Shown here: piece by piece, positions 11,701 to 23,800 of the stretch
Numbering within the stretch: position 1 is the first letter of the stretch
Layout of the letters: each line of letters starts with the position of its first letter
Assembly (NCBI GenBank): GCA_039881045.1
Contig: JAYWVB010000049.1
Location: 186,001 to 250,000, forward strand
Direction: 5' to 3'
From: Chaetomium olivaceum
Taxonomy: Eukaryota > Ascomycota > Sordariomycetes > Sordariales > Chaetomiaceae
DNA length: 64,000 nucleotides
Program-made: the position numbers and the translations under genes
Notes under the pieces: generated by a model
Database searches by the model: none
What the model was told of the DNA's origin: nothing
What the model saw: only the letters and a program-made list of their open reading frames with translations

Positions 11701-14434
11701 GGATGGATCAAGTTACTGCTGCTTTCAAGCTTTGTTCCTGGGAACAAGTGGCTGAAACATGACCCCCCGATTCGCCCGGCCCAGTGAGTCTGTTGTCGAG
11801 TCCACAATCACATACTTCCATGGATACACCACAGAGTCCCGCGCTGTACCCGATCGATTCCCTTCCCTTGGGACCCAGTGGCGCCTGCACCATTCTCTGC
11901 ACCCAGCTGGCGTGCTTTTTTGGGGGGTTCTGTGCCAGTCATAAACATGAAAATGTTTGTTGGCCAGCTTTTGCATGACATTTTAGCGCTAGTTAGCAAA
12001 CTGCGGGCGCCAAAAATGATATGTGACCAACCGCCTCCCAGGAATGACTCTTGTTGCGTTTGATATAACGTCGAGATGTCCGCTGCACCAACCATCGCGC
12101 CAGGTGAGCGAAAGACTGCGTTCCGTACTGCACTATCCCTACATATAAAGTATCAGTGCCCTCTCTGGTTCATGGTCCGTCCCTGCAGTGAATGCCCTCT
12201 AACACCTGAGTAAAAAGGTACTCCGAATCAAGCGGATCACCGTTGTTGGCAGATGTTTTGAGAAGACCTCGGGTTGTCTAGGTAGGCTCACCCGCCTTCT
12301 GTCTTCGGTTACAAAGATAGTCAACGTTGGATTTGAGAGCACCTTCATGCCGTCCAAACTGCATACACTTTGGGGGTCGAGCCACACTCTTTTGTTGAGA
12401 GACAGCTGGTTCCATTCTACTCTGCGGGTCTCGCTCATCAACAACTTTTGTGGGTGCATGAGGGTCCGTGGGACGTGCCTTTTTGCCGCTGTCACACGTT
12501 CGCACCAATATCTCGTGGCACAGCCATGGCCCGGCTGAACCGATGTGGTCCAGATGCGCTGTCCGTTGGCCAAGGTAACGGCCCTACTTGCTGCTAAAGG
12601 TAGGTAGACTATGCATGACTGCGTCAATCTTGCCAAGTAAGAAAGTGGCGGGAAGATAACCTAGTTCTCTACTACAACTTATGTTTTACACACCACTTGT
12701 GAAGAGATTAACACCTTATGTTCCTAGTTCTGTACGGTGGCTTTCCTGTCTCCTCTCCAGCCGCGACTATGCCTCCCAACTTGGAACTGATATCTCAAAA
12801 TCAAACTTTCACCCTTGTTCCTCTAAATACCCGGTGATGACTTAGGGATGACCCCGGAGAGCCCGGTCGGTGGGACTGCAACAAATCCATGGATTGGTAA
12901 CGTGAGGCAAACGATGGCATGCAAGTCTTCCCACCGTTATTGAAATCATTTTGGGTGGGAACGGTGTTGCTGTTTCAACCCTTCCATTTCAAATTCGCTA
13001 GTGCTTATTTATTTAGTACTTTACTTATGGTTAATGTCATTCGTTTCTGTTTACGAGCAAAGGTTCGAGGGTCAACGATGATAACCACAGTGCCGTTACT
13101 CTTGCTCAATGCTGACACTCCCAGCTTGGGAACACCAAAGAAGGGGTGAGGGGGGGTATGTCTATATGCAGATACCCGACAGCCCCATCTGCCACAGCAA
13201 TAAGCCTAGACCCTGGAGAGAGCATGCATGAGATGGATCACTCTCCGCTGCCAGGGCGTGTAACTACCCCAGTACTTTTGAGGGAATGGAAACGGAGGCC
13301 GATCGTGGAGCAACTCAGGTCGTACAGACATGCCGCCAGCAAAAGAAAACTCAAGAAGTCTTGGGCAAACGGCCTGGCTCCACAGCTAAATGCCAACAAG
13401 AACGCGGCAGTAGTAACACGACCCCTTATATCACCATAACACTTGCATCCCAGCGGACTTCCTTCTTATCTCTGCTTCCCCAATTACAAGATTCTGGTTC
13501 TCGCGAGTCGGATCTCAGTGGCTTTGTTGATAAGACAGCTCAACTCATAATCTGACCGTCGCTAATCGCCAGGCGTCACATCTAAGTCTTGTTCTGAAGT
13601 TGAATCCTAGGTTGACCTCTTGATTGGCCTCCTGTGTTTTGTTCTTGACCATCCGCATCTTGGATACCGCCAGCAACACCGTGGCACCAACTTGATCAAT
13701 CAATCACAAATCTCAAGATCTCAGGCGAAACATTCCAAAAGAACCACAACCCCCCCCTCCCGCCCATCACCACCAGCAGCAGCACATCGATAAAAGGAGG
13801 ACGACGCTGGCCAAGCCTTGCCCTGGTTACCCCTGTTTCTACGACTCAGGTATGTCTCATACGTTTTCGTTCTGATGGCGTCAACGAGTGCGCCATCTCG
13901 CCCCGACGGCCATGGTACCGCATCTTCTCGGCCGGGTAGTGCAAGACCAGGAGAGGGGCGAGTGTGCGGGGGTACAAGGCGCCGGGGAGGTGCTAGAGGT
14001 GCCAGATCCTGCCAACTCTGTTGTATATGTCGCTCATGTGCTCAATCAGGTCTGCTGGTGTCAGTTCCGAAGGCGGGTACACCTTGCAAACACCCTCGAC
14101 CAGACCCTCTCACGGCCCAATCGAAGTCGCTTCCCTCGAAACTTGGGTTTTCACGAGCTGTGATCACCATTATTCGTCCTTAGTTCGCTCCGCCAGCCTT
14201 GACATCCGGTGCTTCCCCAGCCATCCCATCTGTCTGCAGCAGGCGCCGGGTCGCCACTCCTCCGACAACCTCAGCTCCAATTTTCGTTGCGGCCGATTCG
14301 GAATCAAGGTCAGGCTCAGATCAAACCTAGCTGGGAGGATATTGCCACCAGCAAACAGTAGGCGCATAGCACACCGGAAACGGAGAGAAAGAAGACAGAA
14401 GGAACCAAAGGATACACTCGTCAACGGTTGCGAA
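8721..14434. other. Long gene-free interval, 5.7 kb
   Basis: I read both strands and found only short open frames without a family motif, coherent codon bias or plausible splice chains. No terminal repeats, tRNA or rRNA were recognised. Composition is mixed, not strongly AT-rich, so a heavily RIP-mutated element is not obvious. The most economical reading is a long upstream regulatory and 5' untranslated region for the Zn2Cys6 regulator, as is common for developmental regulators in filamentous fungi. Confidence 0.4.
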
Positions 14435-16031
14435 ATGGTGTCCCAGGCTTGTTACAGCACCAACGACGGGAGACGATATAGCCGTCAGTACCCGCTGTAT
14501 TTCTCCTCGCCCACGGAGCGGCGGTTCCCATTATCCTCGCACGACACGCGGGCAATCAATATGGTGGACCAGCTGGATTCTGACTCGGCGCCTCAGAGGA
14601 AACGCATTGCTGTAGCAGTAAGACCCCCACCCTTCCTCCTCACCCCCTTGAGTTTCCTCCTCATGGTCTTATTCATTTGCCGTCTTTCCTTTTTTGGCTT
14701 TTCCACGGTTGATTTCATTCTCCATTGAGATCGGTGGACGCACTGGCTTGGGTCATCTTAGCTGACCTAGTTGCTTTATGTTTAGTGCGGCCGCTGCCGC
14801 AAACGAAAAATCCGATGCAGTGGTGATCCCGGCCAAGGTCATCCATGCACCAACTGCAAGAACGCGGGGTGGAATCATGCCAGTTTCTACGGGTATGCTC
14901 TCTCATTGTGTTCTCCCGTGTGCTTCCTCCCAGCACTGACGCGGCCTTCGACAGGTGTCCTCTCGAGAAGCGCCCCTGCGCCATGAGAACGGGGATTTTG
15001 TTTACAGCGTCGGGGATGCCCGGGCCTACGCCAGCCGAACCCCCGTGAGTCATGGGCTCCCATATCCGCACGATTTGCCAACTCTAAACTCGGGCGATTC
15101 CTTGGGTTCGTATCGTGGTCCTGGGTCAGGGTACCCATACACACCGGCGACCAAGGCCTATTATCCAGCCATGCACGCATACGGCGCTCCATACTCCGAG
15201 GACTTCGAATTCGGACTCGGAGTGGCATCTCCGCCGGTGATGAACCCGGAATCTGTTGGTATGATGCCTGGCCAATGGAGCTCAGGGGGGCCGCGGGCCA
15301 AAGCACCTTCGTTTGGCAGCATGTACATGGAATCGGAGGGAGCCTACGGTGGATACGGCGGCTCAGGTTTGCTTCATCGATCATCACACTCGGTAGCCTC
15401 CGACTCTCCGAACTTTTCCTTTTCGGGTGTTGCAGCATCACTACCGCTGTCCAGCACGCCAGGCCCAGACCGATTACTCCCCAACCCTACCGGGCGGTCT
15501 TCTACTTTGCCTTATCCAGGGCCCGTCAAGCCAGCGGCACCCACTTCCAGCCTCGCAGCGAGCACCCTCGCCGACGTGGCTACGGCTGCCAGCTATGCCG
15601 GTGGTTTTGAGACCAACAGCCTTTCGTTTTCCTCTGCCACTAGCAGTAGCCTCTCGAGTCACCCATCGTCCTCGTCCCGCTCCAACTCAGACAGTTACTC
15701 TGGACAGGAAAGCCTCTTCAATGAGCAGGAACGTGGTATCCAGAGCCAAAGTTCAGCATTCGACATGAACAGTTACACAGCCTCCCCTCGCCGCAGTTCA
15801 GGGGTTGGTGGTTCGGGGAACAGCCACGGGTATGCCCCCAGCGAGAGTGCCCATGAGGCCGCGGCCCATCACCACACTTCCCAGCACCACCTGTCTTCGA
15901 CTTACATGAGCGAATCTCCCTCGAGTCCCATTGCCCACCGCCACGGCCAGGCTCTGGCGTCGGGGAGCGGCAGCACTGGCCACGCCGCCCATACAGATGG
16001 CCGACATGTTGCTGTGGCCAGCCGCCATTGA
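14435..16031 (+). CDS. Zn(II)2Cys6 transcription factor, frame broken inside the zinc cluster
   Basis: Three exons: 14435-14617, 14786-14892 and 14955-16031, all with GT-AG introns. Exon 2 opens with CGRCRKRKIRCSGDPGQGHP and then CTNCKNAG, giving the first five cysteines of a C6 cluster right after a basic QRKRIAVA. In the sequence as given the frame is lost at the four-G run 14866-14869. One more G would bring in the sixth cysteine and connect to QFLRV-SSREAPL across the exon 2/3 junction, so a single-base deletion is very likely. The third exon (358 residues) is Ser, Gly, Tyr and His-rich low complexity, like a transactivation region. Without the lost base, translation stops soon after exon 3 begins. 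A real mutation and an assembly error are both possible. Confidence 0.8.
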
Positions 16032-17496
16032 CACTGGCTGGCGATATGCAGCGTCCCGGGCCCGAAGGTCGACGGTCATGACGCCAGAAATTCCGAGTCG
16101 ACCCCTGAATTGAACGGACGTTACACGATCCGCGCCATGGGCAGGAATTCTCAACCCATCCTCGAGTCAACAGGCTAGGGACTCAGGCTGCATGCCATCG
16201 GTCCCGGTTTGGCGGCATGTTTCTCGCTGCGTTGGGGCCTGAGCTAGCGTTAAGCCACCGCTGATCTCATGCATGGTCGAGGTAGCACAACGGGAGAAGA
16301 AGCACCCGCCAATACCCAACACGAGGTTTCGACGCGCAATAGATATCGAACCAGCCCGTTGGCGGAAGAGTTGCCGGACTGCATGGCGTGCGAGACAGCT
16401 GCTGTCAAGACATTGCTTGACCAACGGATTTGGCCAATCACTTTCCTTGTTTTCAACCTTTGCCAACCATAGATGTTCCCTTTTTCGTGTGGGTCACGTT
16501 GGTGGTGTTTTTACTAGTGTGCATGCATGTTTGCGGGATCGAAATATTGCGGCGTTATTCGGTTCCGGATGTCTTGGGTTTACACATTTTTACTTAATTT
16601 ATCTCCTCGAACGTGGTATTCTAACACACTCCCGAGCCCGATAGTTGATGGTAGCTCACTCTGTGGTAGGTTCGACGAGTGGGTGACGGGCGGAAACGGT
16701 CTTTTGCCTGGCAATGTCAGCTTCCCACGCCATACGTTGGCTTTTCCTTTATGATGTGGTGTTTCCACCCGGTGTTGACTTTGGCTTTTTTGCTGTTCGT
16801 TCGCGAGCTGGTCACTTTGACCAAGACTCTTGTCGTGATCCGTTCTCTATCGCTGGGAAGATGGTCTTCTGTTTTAACTGTACCTTATGTTACAGCCTTC
16901 CGTTTTCAAGTCTGAGTGAGTTGCATTCTTTGCAGTGTCTTTAGTTGCGAGGGCTCTTCCAAATGTTTGGGTTCGGATCAAGGGCGGCTTGCCATGAACA
17001 GGCGGAGTAAAAAAGTTCGAGGTTGATTGCAGACTTTTTGAGTTGTTGCTTGGATCAAGTGTGCTTAAGTACCTAGAAAGAAGATACGTCATTTGTGAAA
17101 GCATTACATGGTCCCCTCCCTGAGTTGGCTGCTCGCTCGTTTCGTTACCACCTGTATGTAGCCCTGAGTTGGGAAGGGAGCATCGCATAATACCTTTGCA
17201 CCTCAACTGCTGAGCTAGCGAATTCCGGCAAAATCATGGTACAGTATTGAATATCGGGATGAAGGCTACCACGCCGGTATGTATGGGGTATTGGAGTGAA
17301 GCAGGTGAACTGCTAACGGAGATCGCCGGAGTCGGGCGAACCTGCATAAGGGAACCCGCTGCGGACCCTCCCCGGGCGTGTTCAGATGGATGGCTTGGCA
17401 CGGCGGTCCATTTGCGGCACTCAAAAAGCGACGAACCTCCAACTCGACAATCTTCCCCGCCATCGATGAACAACCGTTATAAGGCTGGGTTTCGCC
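16032..17496. other. Intergenic, 1.5 kb
   Basis: No recognisable gene. It contains the 3' flank of the Zn2Cys6 gene, T-rich between about 16450 and 16800, and the promoter of the methyltransferase gene. Confidence 0.45.
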
Positions 17497-18567
17497 ATGT
17501 CTTTGACGGGTGCCCAAGGTAGCCCCCAGGTTTGGCGCTTTTGCTGGCAGAACCTGCAGGTGGACCCGGCCCCGGTCTTCCCAGACGCCAAGCTGCTTCG
17601 CGAGGAGGAGGTGCAAGAAGCCATCTACAAGAGGGTGTTCAGCGACGATGTTCCCTTGCGTCCGCCGCGGCGATACCAGGTTAAAATCTTGAAAGAGTTG
17701 ATGGCCAAGATCGAGTCTTCGATTGAAGATTGGGACCAACATGTAGGTGTCAACCTGCTACGATTTCTCGGGAACTGAGTTCGTTGATAGTGACATCAGG
17801 GAATCTCTGACAACCTCACCTTCGCCCTGTCGCATCTGCTTTCACAACCCCTACCGTCCGAGACGGATGCCGCCCAGGAAAGGGATTATGTGACATATCG
17901 CCTCTCGCTTCTTCAGGTCCCGCCAACCGAGCTCGACCCTCCACGCATCCATCTTCTCGAGTCCCGCTCACTCATATCGGCCTCTGGTACCACTGGCTTG
18001 CGAACGTGGGAGGCAGCCCTGCATCTTGGCCAATACCTCTGTGCCGACCCATCCTCCGTCAAGGGCAGACGTGTGCTCGAGCTGGGGACTGGAACGGGCT
18101 ACCTCACCGTGTTGTGCGCCAAGTACCTGGGATCCGACCATGTTATCGCATCTGACGGGTCGGAAGGGGTTGTCAACCACTTGACAGATAGCCTCTCCCT
18201 AAACGGCCTGCACGGGTCATCTAATATCACAGCAATGCAGTTGAGATGGGGCGACGCCTTGGTAGGCACTGAAGTGGGCGAAGGAGGGGTGGACACGGTC
18301 CTGGGCGCCGACATTACTTACGACGTGAGCGTAATTCCGGCCCTGGTTGCAACCCTGGAGGATTTGGCAAGGCTTTCCCCGGGATTGTCCGTCTTGATCG
18401 CGGCGACGGAACGGAATAGGGTGACCTTTGAACGTTTCTTGGAGGTTTGCAGGAAACGGAGTTTCACCGTTACCCACGAATCGTTTCCAATTCCGCCGAG
18501 GAGAGAGCAAAACGGCCCATTTTACAGCGACAAATCTCCCATACATATTTGTAAAGTGAGAACATGA
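17497..18567 (+). CDS. efm3: EFM3/FAM86-type protein lysine methyltransferase
   Basis: Two exons, 17497-17742 and 17800-18567; the 57-base intron begins gtaggt and ends catcag. The product is 337 residues. The N-terminal region (VWRFCWQNLQVDPAPVFP, then RRYQVKILKELMAKIE) matches the FAM86 helical domain, and the C-terminal part is a class I SAM methyltransferase of the methyltransferase-16 family. Motif I is VLELGTGTGYL near residue 174, an acidic residue follows in HVIASDGSEGV, and VLGADITYD near residue 255 corresponds to the substrate-site (D/E)XX(Y/F) motif. Yeast Efm3 and human FAM86A methylate a lysine of translation elongation factor 2. The substrate here is inferred from family membership. 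Confidence 0.85.
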
Positions 18568-18907
18568 CATCGAATTATGGTAGACTGAACGCGAGTTTGC
18601 ACCTGGATGATGTTGCAGAACCTCGAGAAAATGGGAACCGATTTGCTGGCACGCGCTCGAGAGGTGAAGTGGGGTCTTTTCCCAGCGATGATCCACTTAC
18701 TGCGTTGCCGCCTGAGAATTTAGGCCAAAGATCGAATTAGGGCTCGCGCACAATTCATCCAACCGGACCGGAATTTTTTGAGCTCCACCCTGGCGCAGCG
18801 CCCCGAGCCTGCAAAAATCACCACCAAAGCGAAAATCCCACTTGAAACCTTTCGGATCTCGAGATCGTGGAAGCATCGCCAACATCGACAGCCATCAAAC
18901 CGCCAAG
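18568..18907. other. Short intergenic region, promoter of eS24
   Basis: 340 bases with no coding signal, lying directly before the ribosomal protein gene. Confidence 0.5.
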
Positions 18908-19620
18908 ATGGCCGACTCCGACTCTCCGGTCACGCTGCGCACGCGCAAGTTCATCCGCAACCCTCTGCTCGGCCGCAAGCAGATGGTCGTGTGAGTTTCC
19001 CCTAGTTTCCCGCCCTGCCTGCGTTCCCGGAAACCCCTCCCATCCTCAGCACGCCGCGCGACAGATTGTCAATGCAATAGACCTGTTTTCGAAGATTGGA
19101 ACGCCATCGATCGAACCAACGAGGATATCGGGTCGGCGAAATTGCCGGTTGATGGAAACGGTACGCTGACCGTTGGCTCTTGTTCACAGTGACATCCTCC
19201 ACCCCAACCGCGCCAACATCTCGAAGGAGGAGCTCCGCGAGAAGCTTGCCGGCATGTACAAGGCCCAGAAGGACCAGGTCAATGTTTTCGGTCTCCGCAC
19301 CCAGTTCGGTGGCGGTAAGACCACCGGCTTCGCCCTCGTTTACGACTCGCCCGAGGCGATGAAGAAGTTCGAGCCTCACTTCAGGCTGGTTCGTGTCGGC
19401 ATGGCCAGCAAGATCGAGAAGGCGAGCAGGCAACAGCGTACGTTCCACCTATCCGCATCCCGGGTACCTCATGAATCGATGGCAGACGAAGATTCGGCTG
19501 GTTGGAGCTGGCGATGGCTGACAATCCCTCCTCCCAACAGGCAAGCAGCGCAAGAACCGGCAGAAGACTCTGCGGGGTACCGCGAAGGTCAAGGGCCCCA
19601 AGGCGAAGAAGGAGAAATGA
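18908..19620 (+). CDS. rps24: 40S ribosomal protein eS24
   Basis: Three exons, 18908-18990, 19190-19437 and 19541-19620, joined by introns of 199 and 103 bases with GT-AG ends. Together they give 136 residues, the usual length. Landmarks are VTLRTRKFIRNPLLGRKQMV, DILHPNRANISKEELREKL, VFGLRTQFGGGKTTGFAL and the basic tail KNRQKTLRGTAKVKGPK. The protein belongs to the small ribosomal subunit and is needed for 18S rRNA maturation. Placing an intron very early in the coding region is typical of fungal ribosomal protein genes. No irregularity is seen. Confidence 0.97.
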
Positions 19621-20894
19621 GCGGCTGGCATTTCCTTTTGGCGTCGTCTGTTATACCGGGTATCTTGGCGGGTGGGACGATGGCTATGGCTTTGTGCATT
19701 ACCCTGGACTGCTCGTTGCAACCGGCCAATATGATGCCGTGAGCATGCAACTGGAATCCATAATGGGGGTGTGAGGGACTCAATGATTGTGGCAAGACCA
19801 ATAGCATTCAATACAGGGCGTCGTCGGTTACCAAGCCAAAGTCGCGTTCAGTCGTGACGGAGAGGACGGGTGGCGTCCGGCGCAGCAATGACGGTTGTTT
19901 TCCGAGGCACGCATGGCATTCTGACACAAAGGTCCCTGGCCCCAAATGTTCAACCGACTGACTGAAAACGACGATTCACTCTACTAGTTGTTCGCGACTC
20001 CCGGGCTGCATCGTCTCGCTCCCAGAGTGTCAAACGCCACCGCATTACACCCTAAACGAGGGACCGGAGCCATTGTGAGTGGCGGCCGTCCTTCCGGGGC
20101 GTCATCTCGACGGGCTCGTCGGCCCTTTAAGTACGGGCGTCTCTGTCGGCTGGTCCCGTCGCCTTGCCCTGGGCTACGCCGAAGGTCCTAAATCACCACC
20201 AGCCCGACCCATACTGTGAGATTGTAGAGGGTAATGTGCCACTCACCTTCGCTTTCTCTCTTAAGTGTTTTAACTCAGACTCTGAGTACCTAGCTGGGGG
20301 AGTGGGTCCACATCACTGCTCTCCATCCAACTTTCCGACAAGGTGAGCGGCGGACACACCCACACACTCTCTCGCACCCCTTGCACGCTTTCTTCTTGAA
20401 TTCTGGGGATTTGGGGAAGACGAGCCACTGCATTTATCAGTGTACAGGACGGTGGAAAGCCAGGCTCAGGCGTAATCCCGTGAGAATGATCGACCTTGAC
20501 TTCCACAGGCTCGGCTTCAAACTTTGCAAAGGCATTTGTGAAAGAGGCGAGTGGGATTGTCCGGGGATCGCGGTCGACCTGATCTGTCATTGCCGTGTTG
20601 GGGAGCCAGTTTTCCAATGTCGGGTCCATTTCTGGAACGCGGCCGCACCATTCTCACACGAGACTAGGTTAATACATTACGAACAAGGCATTTGTGGTCG
20701 AAATAGGGTCTGATGACAATGTCTGCACCAGGTCCCCAGGACAACCGGAAACGTCACGATTTACTGATAGTCTCTTGAACAAGACCAATCCAGTTACGGA
20801 TGTAGCCAAGCAAACTGGAGGTCGGTGTAGTTGGGAATAGCTGGAAGCAACGGGTAATTATAATTACAACGGTATAAGATACAACTGCACAAGC
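19621..20894. other. Intergenic, 1.3 kb, between convergent genes
   Basis: 3' flanks of eS24 (plus strand) and of the coilin-like gene (minus strand). Only short open frames with no recognisable content. Confidence 0.45.
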
Positions 20895-23800
20895 CTAGAC
20901 CATACCTGACAAGACCTTCTTTTTCGCGCGCAAAAGAGAGCTCAACGCTGCGGTTGTCCGCTTATCGGTGGTTTGTTTCGACTGCGACGCAGTAAACTTC
21001 TTGGGCGCCGTGTCTTGCGCTGGAGAAGTTGCTGGCATGCTGACGCCACGACGAGCGCGCGGCTTCTTAACCCAGCCCGAGCCAGCGGGCATGCTGGTCT
21101 CGTTGTAAGTCTCATCGATGCTGTCCTCCGCGTAATCCTCTTCAATTTCGGGCTCCGGGCTGCTAGTCAGGAGCGACACGACCTGGGATCCGTTGGGGAC
21201 CACGAATGGCGAGCTGCGTGCGCTGGAGTTGGCACGAGCGACGCGGTCGGGACTGGGCGACGCACGTTCGTTCTTGATGTGGGGGACGGGGGACGCCAGT
21301 GCTTGCTGTTTTTGCTTCACTTTTCTCGGTGTCGGCTTTTCGATGGGTTTCTCGACCAGTTTCTGGGCGAGTTTGGAGGCAGGTTTGGTACTGTCATTCT
21401 CTGACAGCGCAAAATTGCCGCGATGCCGTCTTGCACCCTCATATGCGAAGTTCGACGTAACATTCGGTTTCAGTGTAGACATCCCGGGGTGTCTGATGGA
21501 AGGTTTGGACCCGATGGTTGAGGCGGATGTCCACATGTCGCTCAGGGACGGGATGGAGGAGTCAGATAGGTCCGCTTCTGAAGTACTTCCGCCGGCATGC
21601 TCTGCCTCTCCACGCACCATGTTTTGCTCGTCATCCGTGCGCCCTATCGTTGAACGGGACATTGTAGCGGGACCGTCAAGATCATGTAATGAATCGTGGC
21701 CCAAGTCGATACTAAAGTCGGGATCTACTTGCCTCCCGCTGTGAAGGCTGCCTGTTTCGGAAAGGGGAATGTTTAGCGTAGGGTACGCAACCTGTCTTTC
21801 GTCGGCGGGCTCCTGGGTGGGATCCGAAAATCCGTAGAAGGGTTGAAGTCGGACTGGCTGGGAGTCGGAATTGTTGGATGTTAGTTGGGAGGGGAGTTGA
21901 GGACTTGTACGGCCCTGTACTTCCGAGACCTCGGACACGAGGAGAGTTGCGTCATGGGCCATTTCCTCCAATTGTTGTGAAGGGCTATTTAGATCCAAAC
22001 TGGGATCGACATCCTTCCGAAACCCAGCATCGTCAATCATGAGGCTGATCTCGTGCCGGCGGTCTTCTGGAACAGAAGTGACGATAGGTGCTTGGAGAGC
22101 CGGAGTGTCCGATACCATACTCTCACCACCATCATGTTGGGTGCTGGTGTCGGCCTGTGCAGCATTGGCCCCGTTCCTCTCCACTTGCACTCCTTCGGGA
22201 GTTGCAGATACTCTATCATCGAGTTCGGCGGGCTGGGTCGTGTCACGATGTACAAGACTTTGCTCGCTGTGCGATAGTTGGTTGTCTGGGGACGTGGTCC
22301 TGAGCGGTTCGGGCGTAGGCGAGAGAATGCGTGGCTCAATCATATCCGCAAGATCCAAGGTCCGGTACCCTTGTTCAGCGGCGACATCACCCTCATCATC
22401 CATATCAGGCAGTTCGAACTTGTCATACACACGGTTCCCGTCATCATCATAGAGCTTCTCGTTGTGATCAAGGTTCCGGTCGCGCTTCGCAAGTCGAACT
22501 TCTAGAGTGTTGTCATCGAGGACGTTTACCACGAAACCGGTGAGGGAGGATATTTGAGGCTGCCAGTTGGTGGCCCTGGAGAGGAGCCACTGTTTCCAAG
22601 TCACAACCATCCCCGCGACAGCCTCGCCCGAGTGGAGAATTGGCAGAGTTGAGAGATCCTCAGGCAGGGGTGGCATGTTTTCTTCGTCCACATCTGGAGG
22701 CGGCGCTTGTTCTTCCTCCGCCTCTTCAGGCTGTTCATCGTCGTAGTTGAGAATCGTGCCGTCAAAGTCGGTGATATCACCGTAATTGGTGTATGACTGG
22801 TCGTTGCCGTAACCGGCATCGTATCCGGAGCCTCCTCCACGTCTTCGTTTTATGTTGGACTGGCTGGCTTCATCGCGAAAGTCTTCCCCGTCACGCTGTT
22901 TCCGTTTGGACTGACCGCCTCGTTTGTCCTTATCCCCATGAAAGTATTGCTGTTGGGGATCCCATCGCTGGACAAACGGAAACGGTGGCTCGCTCAGCTC
23001 GACTCCGTCCTGGCAACACTCCACCGCGCGGTAAACGATCCGGTCTCGCCATGCTTCCGACTGATCTTCCACTGCGGGTTCGTTTTCCGATCGTCGGGCT
23101 GAGCTTTGACCCCGGGACGCTCGCTTTGGATTATCACTGACCGGCTGCTCCGCGGTTGAGGTATCCACGGTTGAGGTATCCGCGGTAAGGGTTTGTCCCG
23201 GGCTATCTGTCGTTTGTTGTTGCACTATGCTGATTCTCTGAAGCAATGCTGCCTTTTTAGCGGCGACCGAATCATGAGGGTTTTGTGTGTTTAATGCGAG
23301 AACGGCTTCGAAGTCACCGGGAGATGATGGCACCGCACCCTTGGCGGCAGCGTTCTGCGCGGTACGAGCAGCTCTTCTTCGCGCATTCCGTTTCTGTGTT
23401 GTGGTTGTACCCTGCCCCGGAGGCACTCGCTTTTGAGTTCCCGACGACGCTCCTTTTTCCCCCCGGTGTGATGTTTTGGACTGCGCCCTGTCGACCAAGG
23501 TATTTTGGATGGCCTGATTTGGAGCTTTGTTAGAGTCTGCCGCGTCGCCTGCAGCGCCGTCAAGGGAGTCATCATCGCTGGAAGACCCTGAGTCTGAGTA
23601 ATCGCTCTCGCTGCTGCTCGCTGGGCGATTGTCGGAGTCGGCGTCGGGGTTCTCGGCGGTGTTGTTGTTACGGCCATCACTATCACTACTGTCGTCGCTG
23701 TCGTCACTGTCGGAGCTCTTATCACTGTCGCTGTCGCTACTGTGATCGCTGTCGCTGCTGTGATCGCTATCGCTCGCATCCGTCTCACTCTCGCTCTCAT

